From assembly GCA_027576995.1 (NCBI GenBank), contig JANBQC010000037.1:1-64000 (forward strand): a stretch of 64,000 nucleotides of DNA, read 5' to 3'. Under the pieces are notes generated by a model. That model was not told the DNA's origin, did not search any database, and saw only the letters and a program-made list of their open reading frames with translations. This DNA comes from Dimargaris cristalligena. Its lineage: Eukaryota; Kickxellomycota; Dimargaritomycetes; Dimargaritales; Dimargaritaceae. Both the position numbers and the translations under genes were made by a program. Numbering within the stretch: the first letter of the stretch is position 1; each line of letters opens with the position of its first letter. Positions 60,711 to 64,000 of the stretch are shown one piece after another.

Positions 60711-63700
60711 GGGGCTATAGACTATTGTGTCTGGTAATCATCAGGCGAGTGAACAGTTATAGTCTTTCACCATAGTAAAATGTAGCTGCTTATATAATAT
60801 ATTACTTTACGTGGTACGGACTCTTGATTGTGTTTCATTTACAATATGTGCAGCATTTAATGCCTCTCTTATGTTGCTTTATTAATTAATAGAACAAAAA
60901 TACCTTAACGATCACTACAGTGTTGGCAATTACCACTCATAATGATATATATCATTACAGTAAGGCACCTCGTCTTAGTTGGTGCCCAACTTCTGCTTGA
61001 TGCCATAGTTATGGTGACCCGGTGAGGCCTAGATTCACGAGGACCCTATATCAACTTGTTTGACTAATACTTGAAGGCCATCACCACTAATCTTCACGGT
61101 TGATTCAAACCCATCCATTTCCAACCGAAGCCTTTCAAAGACCTGCCAATACCTCCCCGTGCCACCATTCCCTTCCTTGGACAACCCTCCAGTAGTGTCA
61201 ATATGCATAAATACTTACATGAGGTATAACATACTATCCCTTTTCTTATACCTACTACGTTTACCCCAATAAACTTTTATATATCCGCCCCCAATTGCCA
61301 CCCTACACGCTAGTGTACATATGCCAATATCACCTCCCCCTCTGTTCCGTAGCAATTGATAGCCAGTCAAACCTATTCAAATAGATTAATCGGTTTATTT
61401 TCTTACCGTGAATTGCTCACGGAGTAGAAAATCGGGCCGAGGGGTATAGTGGTACCCGCAAAACTACTACATCCATGCCATTATCGCGATAAAATGTCCA
61501 TTAACAAGATAGTTAGTTTATCGGAGGTTGGTGGGAAATGGGACTAAAAACCGGATAAGAATACAAGGTAGCCGATTACGGTAAGGTTACTCAATTAGCC
61601 ATTCTTTAACAGATTTCTCCAACAGTGGAGCCAGCGATTAAGGTTTTACAAGTATGGTAGCTATGATGGTACAATGGCTCCGATGGGTTATACAGCCCTT
61701 ATCGCTTTATCCGCGCATGTTTTGTGCCGATGATGAAGGGCGGCTTAAATATGCAGAATCGCAATAACCGCCGGTATGTTTTTAAAATCCCCTATTATTA
61801 GTACGATGAAACATTTATGCCAGCTGTTGGCCAAAGTGCTGCCTTGATTGTGCCTTCACCACCTAGAGCATAGCGATGGCGTATGGGATGGGGAGAGGGA
61901 TGGTGAGAGTTGGCTAGATTAGATCGTAGCACGCGCCAGTCAACCCCATCGAGGGACCATCGTAACACATAATTAGGGAGGAAAACCAGCCCAATAGGGC
62001 ACCTGTTAACTACGATAAGTGGGGAGGCCTGCAGCCATGAAGCTATCCGTCCGCCCCCCACCGAATATAAATCGATGGGCTGATGTCAAACCAAGCCGAA
62101 AAGACTAATGACCTGTTGCCAAATGGAGTAATACATTCTAATGGCTGCTCTATAGCTGTCTCGGATATAGTGTGCTTTTCTTTTATGATTTCCCCAGCGG
62201 CTCGTGGTCTGGGCTCTTTGCGCCCAGAATAACTTTGCGTTCCGAAATGATACTGAGTGAATAGACGAGCCTCACCCGCGATGTATCCAACTTCCTTTAT
62301 TAGTAATTAACTAAACGAACCCACCTCTAGATTATCCACCAACTCATGTATTGTGGTTAGCTTGGTCAACGACGTCGCTATAGTTGAGACCAGCATTGTC
62401 GACTGGTTTATTTAGGATATACTTTTCATCCGAGTGTACGCTGTTCTATAAAAATAGACCACTCAATTCCCAATATACGCAATGAGTAGTGGGAACCGAC
62501 TGGAAATAGCCACCATCTACCATCTTGGAATACCCACGAACTGGAAAAATCCTTACACTCATTCATTGCAGGCGGCAGATGCTGAGTTGTCTCTGATAAT
62601 CTTTACTGCCATCTAAGACCCACGGGTTGGCGTTTTGGAAGTACTCCTGGAGAAAGGCTCCGGCCGGTGTGGGTTTAACACACTCACTGGCTGCTAGATT
62701 CATCCACTCATAGGGAAACCCATGAAGCACTTTGGTGACTTTTCGCACACTTACCGGGCTATATTACTCACCGATACATTCGACCATAAGTAACCCCCCC
62801 CCCGGTCACTAGCTAGTTAGTCGCACGACCATACTATAGTTTATAACCCTCGCTATGGTAAACTAAGTATAGTGTGAGGTGCCTCGTTAATTTATTCCCA
62901 CCAAGGCTGCACTTACATCGGGAGCAAGAATTATCCGAGATGGGAAATACTCCTCATTACCGTGCGGACCACCTCACCCAACAATAATAGTCGCAGGATC
63001 ATCGGCTTCCCCTATAGACCCCACCAGTAGCATGGGAGGAGCTAGTTCTAAAAATATCCCTTAACATAAAGCCCTTCGCCCACTCAAAAAAGGAAAAGGC
63101 CAACTGCGAGGCGCTGGGGATTATCTGGTCCGATCCACCTTAATACGTTGACTGAAAACGAATTTGGAGATGGAGCAGCCCAATTGCTTATCTGATCAGC
63201 AGGAGGTATGGACTGGAGAATGTAGGGAATGAATGTAGCAGAACACTAAACCATGTCATAGCCCATTCACCTAGCTCTGTAGTGGGTTTCGGGCGACTGT
63301 TGGCGGGCCCCTTAGTAGCCTCGATATATCTAGCTTCAGCCGAATGGACTGTGGTAAACCTCCTGGCTAGGATTGCCTCCCTATATACCATAGGTTCTAC
63401 TCATTCTATCAGTATATTTATCTAAATTGATTACTTTATTCATCGATCAAAATTGCGGGAGTAAGTAATATTATACAAAGTGACCTGGCTAAACTGATCA
63501 GTGAGACTTGTTGGGGAAGGTACATCAGCTTTCGAAGAATGGATACAGTTTTGACCTCATGTACTCGTTCACGAGTATCAATCTTAATTTAGCTTCACTA
63601 TTGCCTATTTCTATTGGAATTGGTGGAAAATATCCCAGGTACATTCAAAATAATATGCTGCCATTTCAAATGGGTATTATAAGGAATAATAAGCATAGGT

Positions 63701-64000
63701 GTTCTGAAAAGGCCAGTTGGGGAATCCGGTATTTATGCTCCACAGGACCATTACACCATCGTCCGTTGGCCCTTTATGAGACTACGGGTATGATACGGGG
63801 CTATTATGTATCGTTAATGGTAAGAATATTTCAAGAATAGTCCGTTTCTTGCTAACTGAATGTGCCCAATAGTAAAAGGGCAAAAAATTTTAGCGCCAGC
63901 TGCTACATATCGCTTTAGTCGTTTTCGTTTGGCTAATCTCACTTACCGATGAGTGCCAAAACAATAATGAAGGTGTTCGTTGGAAAGCACTGGATTTGCA
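60711..64000. other. Right flank without a recognisable gene
   Basis: No known family on either strand. Minus frames at 62563-62748 and 63188-63391 have rather protein-like composition (for example FPYEWMNLAASECVK and RRFTTVHSAEARYIEA) but are short and match nothing I recognise. A plus frame at 63508-63840 (110 codons) is likewise anonymous. They could be exons or decayed remnants. Confidence 0.35.

Overview
The window looks like nuclear DNA from a fungus, most likely an early-diverging (zygomycete-type) lineage. The reasons are compact genes, many without introns; short introns with GTAAGT-like donors; pyrimidine-rich leaders just before start codons; a fungal-style GATA factor; and a metazoan-like RS-domain Prp28. 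The lineage is an inference from gene style, and I cannot name a species.

Layout. 1-3.2 kb has no recognisable gene. 3.2-13.6 kb is the densest stretch: a C2H2 zinc-finger protein with an N-terminal signal-peptide-like segment (-), an F-box-like/leucine-rich-repeat protein (-), the five-exon ribosome-biogenesis gene LCP5/neuroguidin (-), an Mpv17/PMP22-family membrane protein (+, two exons) and the Golgi protein SYS1 (+). 13.6-22.1 kb is mostly non-coding; it holds a possible but unresolved intron-broken gene at 17.5-19.5 kb and a long pyrimidine-rich leader. 22.1-33.5 kb carries a 1460-residue Myb/SANT-like regulator (+), a RidA-family protein (-, two exons), a Snapin-like BLOC-1/BORC subunit (+, two exons) and PRP28 (+). 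A tRNA-Ser(GCU) sits alone at 35.2 kb. A 699-residue GATA factor (-) occupies 44.5-46.6 kb. From 46.6 to 64 kb I recognise no gene; this stretch contains a pair of diverged LTR-like repeats in inverted orientation inside a block almost free of CpG (58.2-60.7 kb).

The recognisable genes are mainly housekeeping: rRNA processing (LCP5), splicing (PRP28), Golgi and endolysosomal trafficking (SYS1, Snapin-like), organelle membrane (Mpv17 family) and metabolite damage control (RidA). Three are transcription-factor-like (C2H2, Myb-like, GATA). They do not form an obvious pathway cluster. I found no clear new multi-gene system. The best leads are the inverted LTR-like pair in the CpG-depleted block, the signal-peptide/zinc-finger protein, and the shared pyrimidine-rich leaders of the large regulators.
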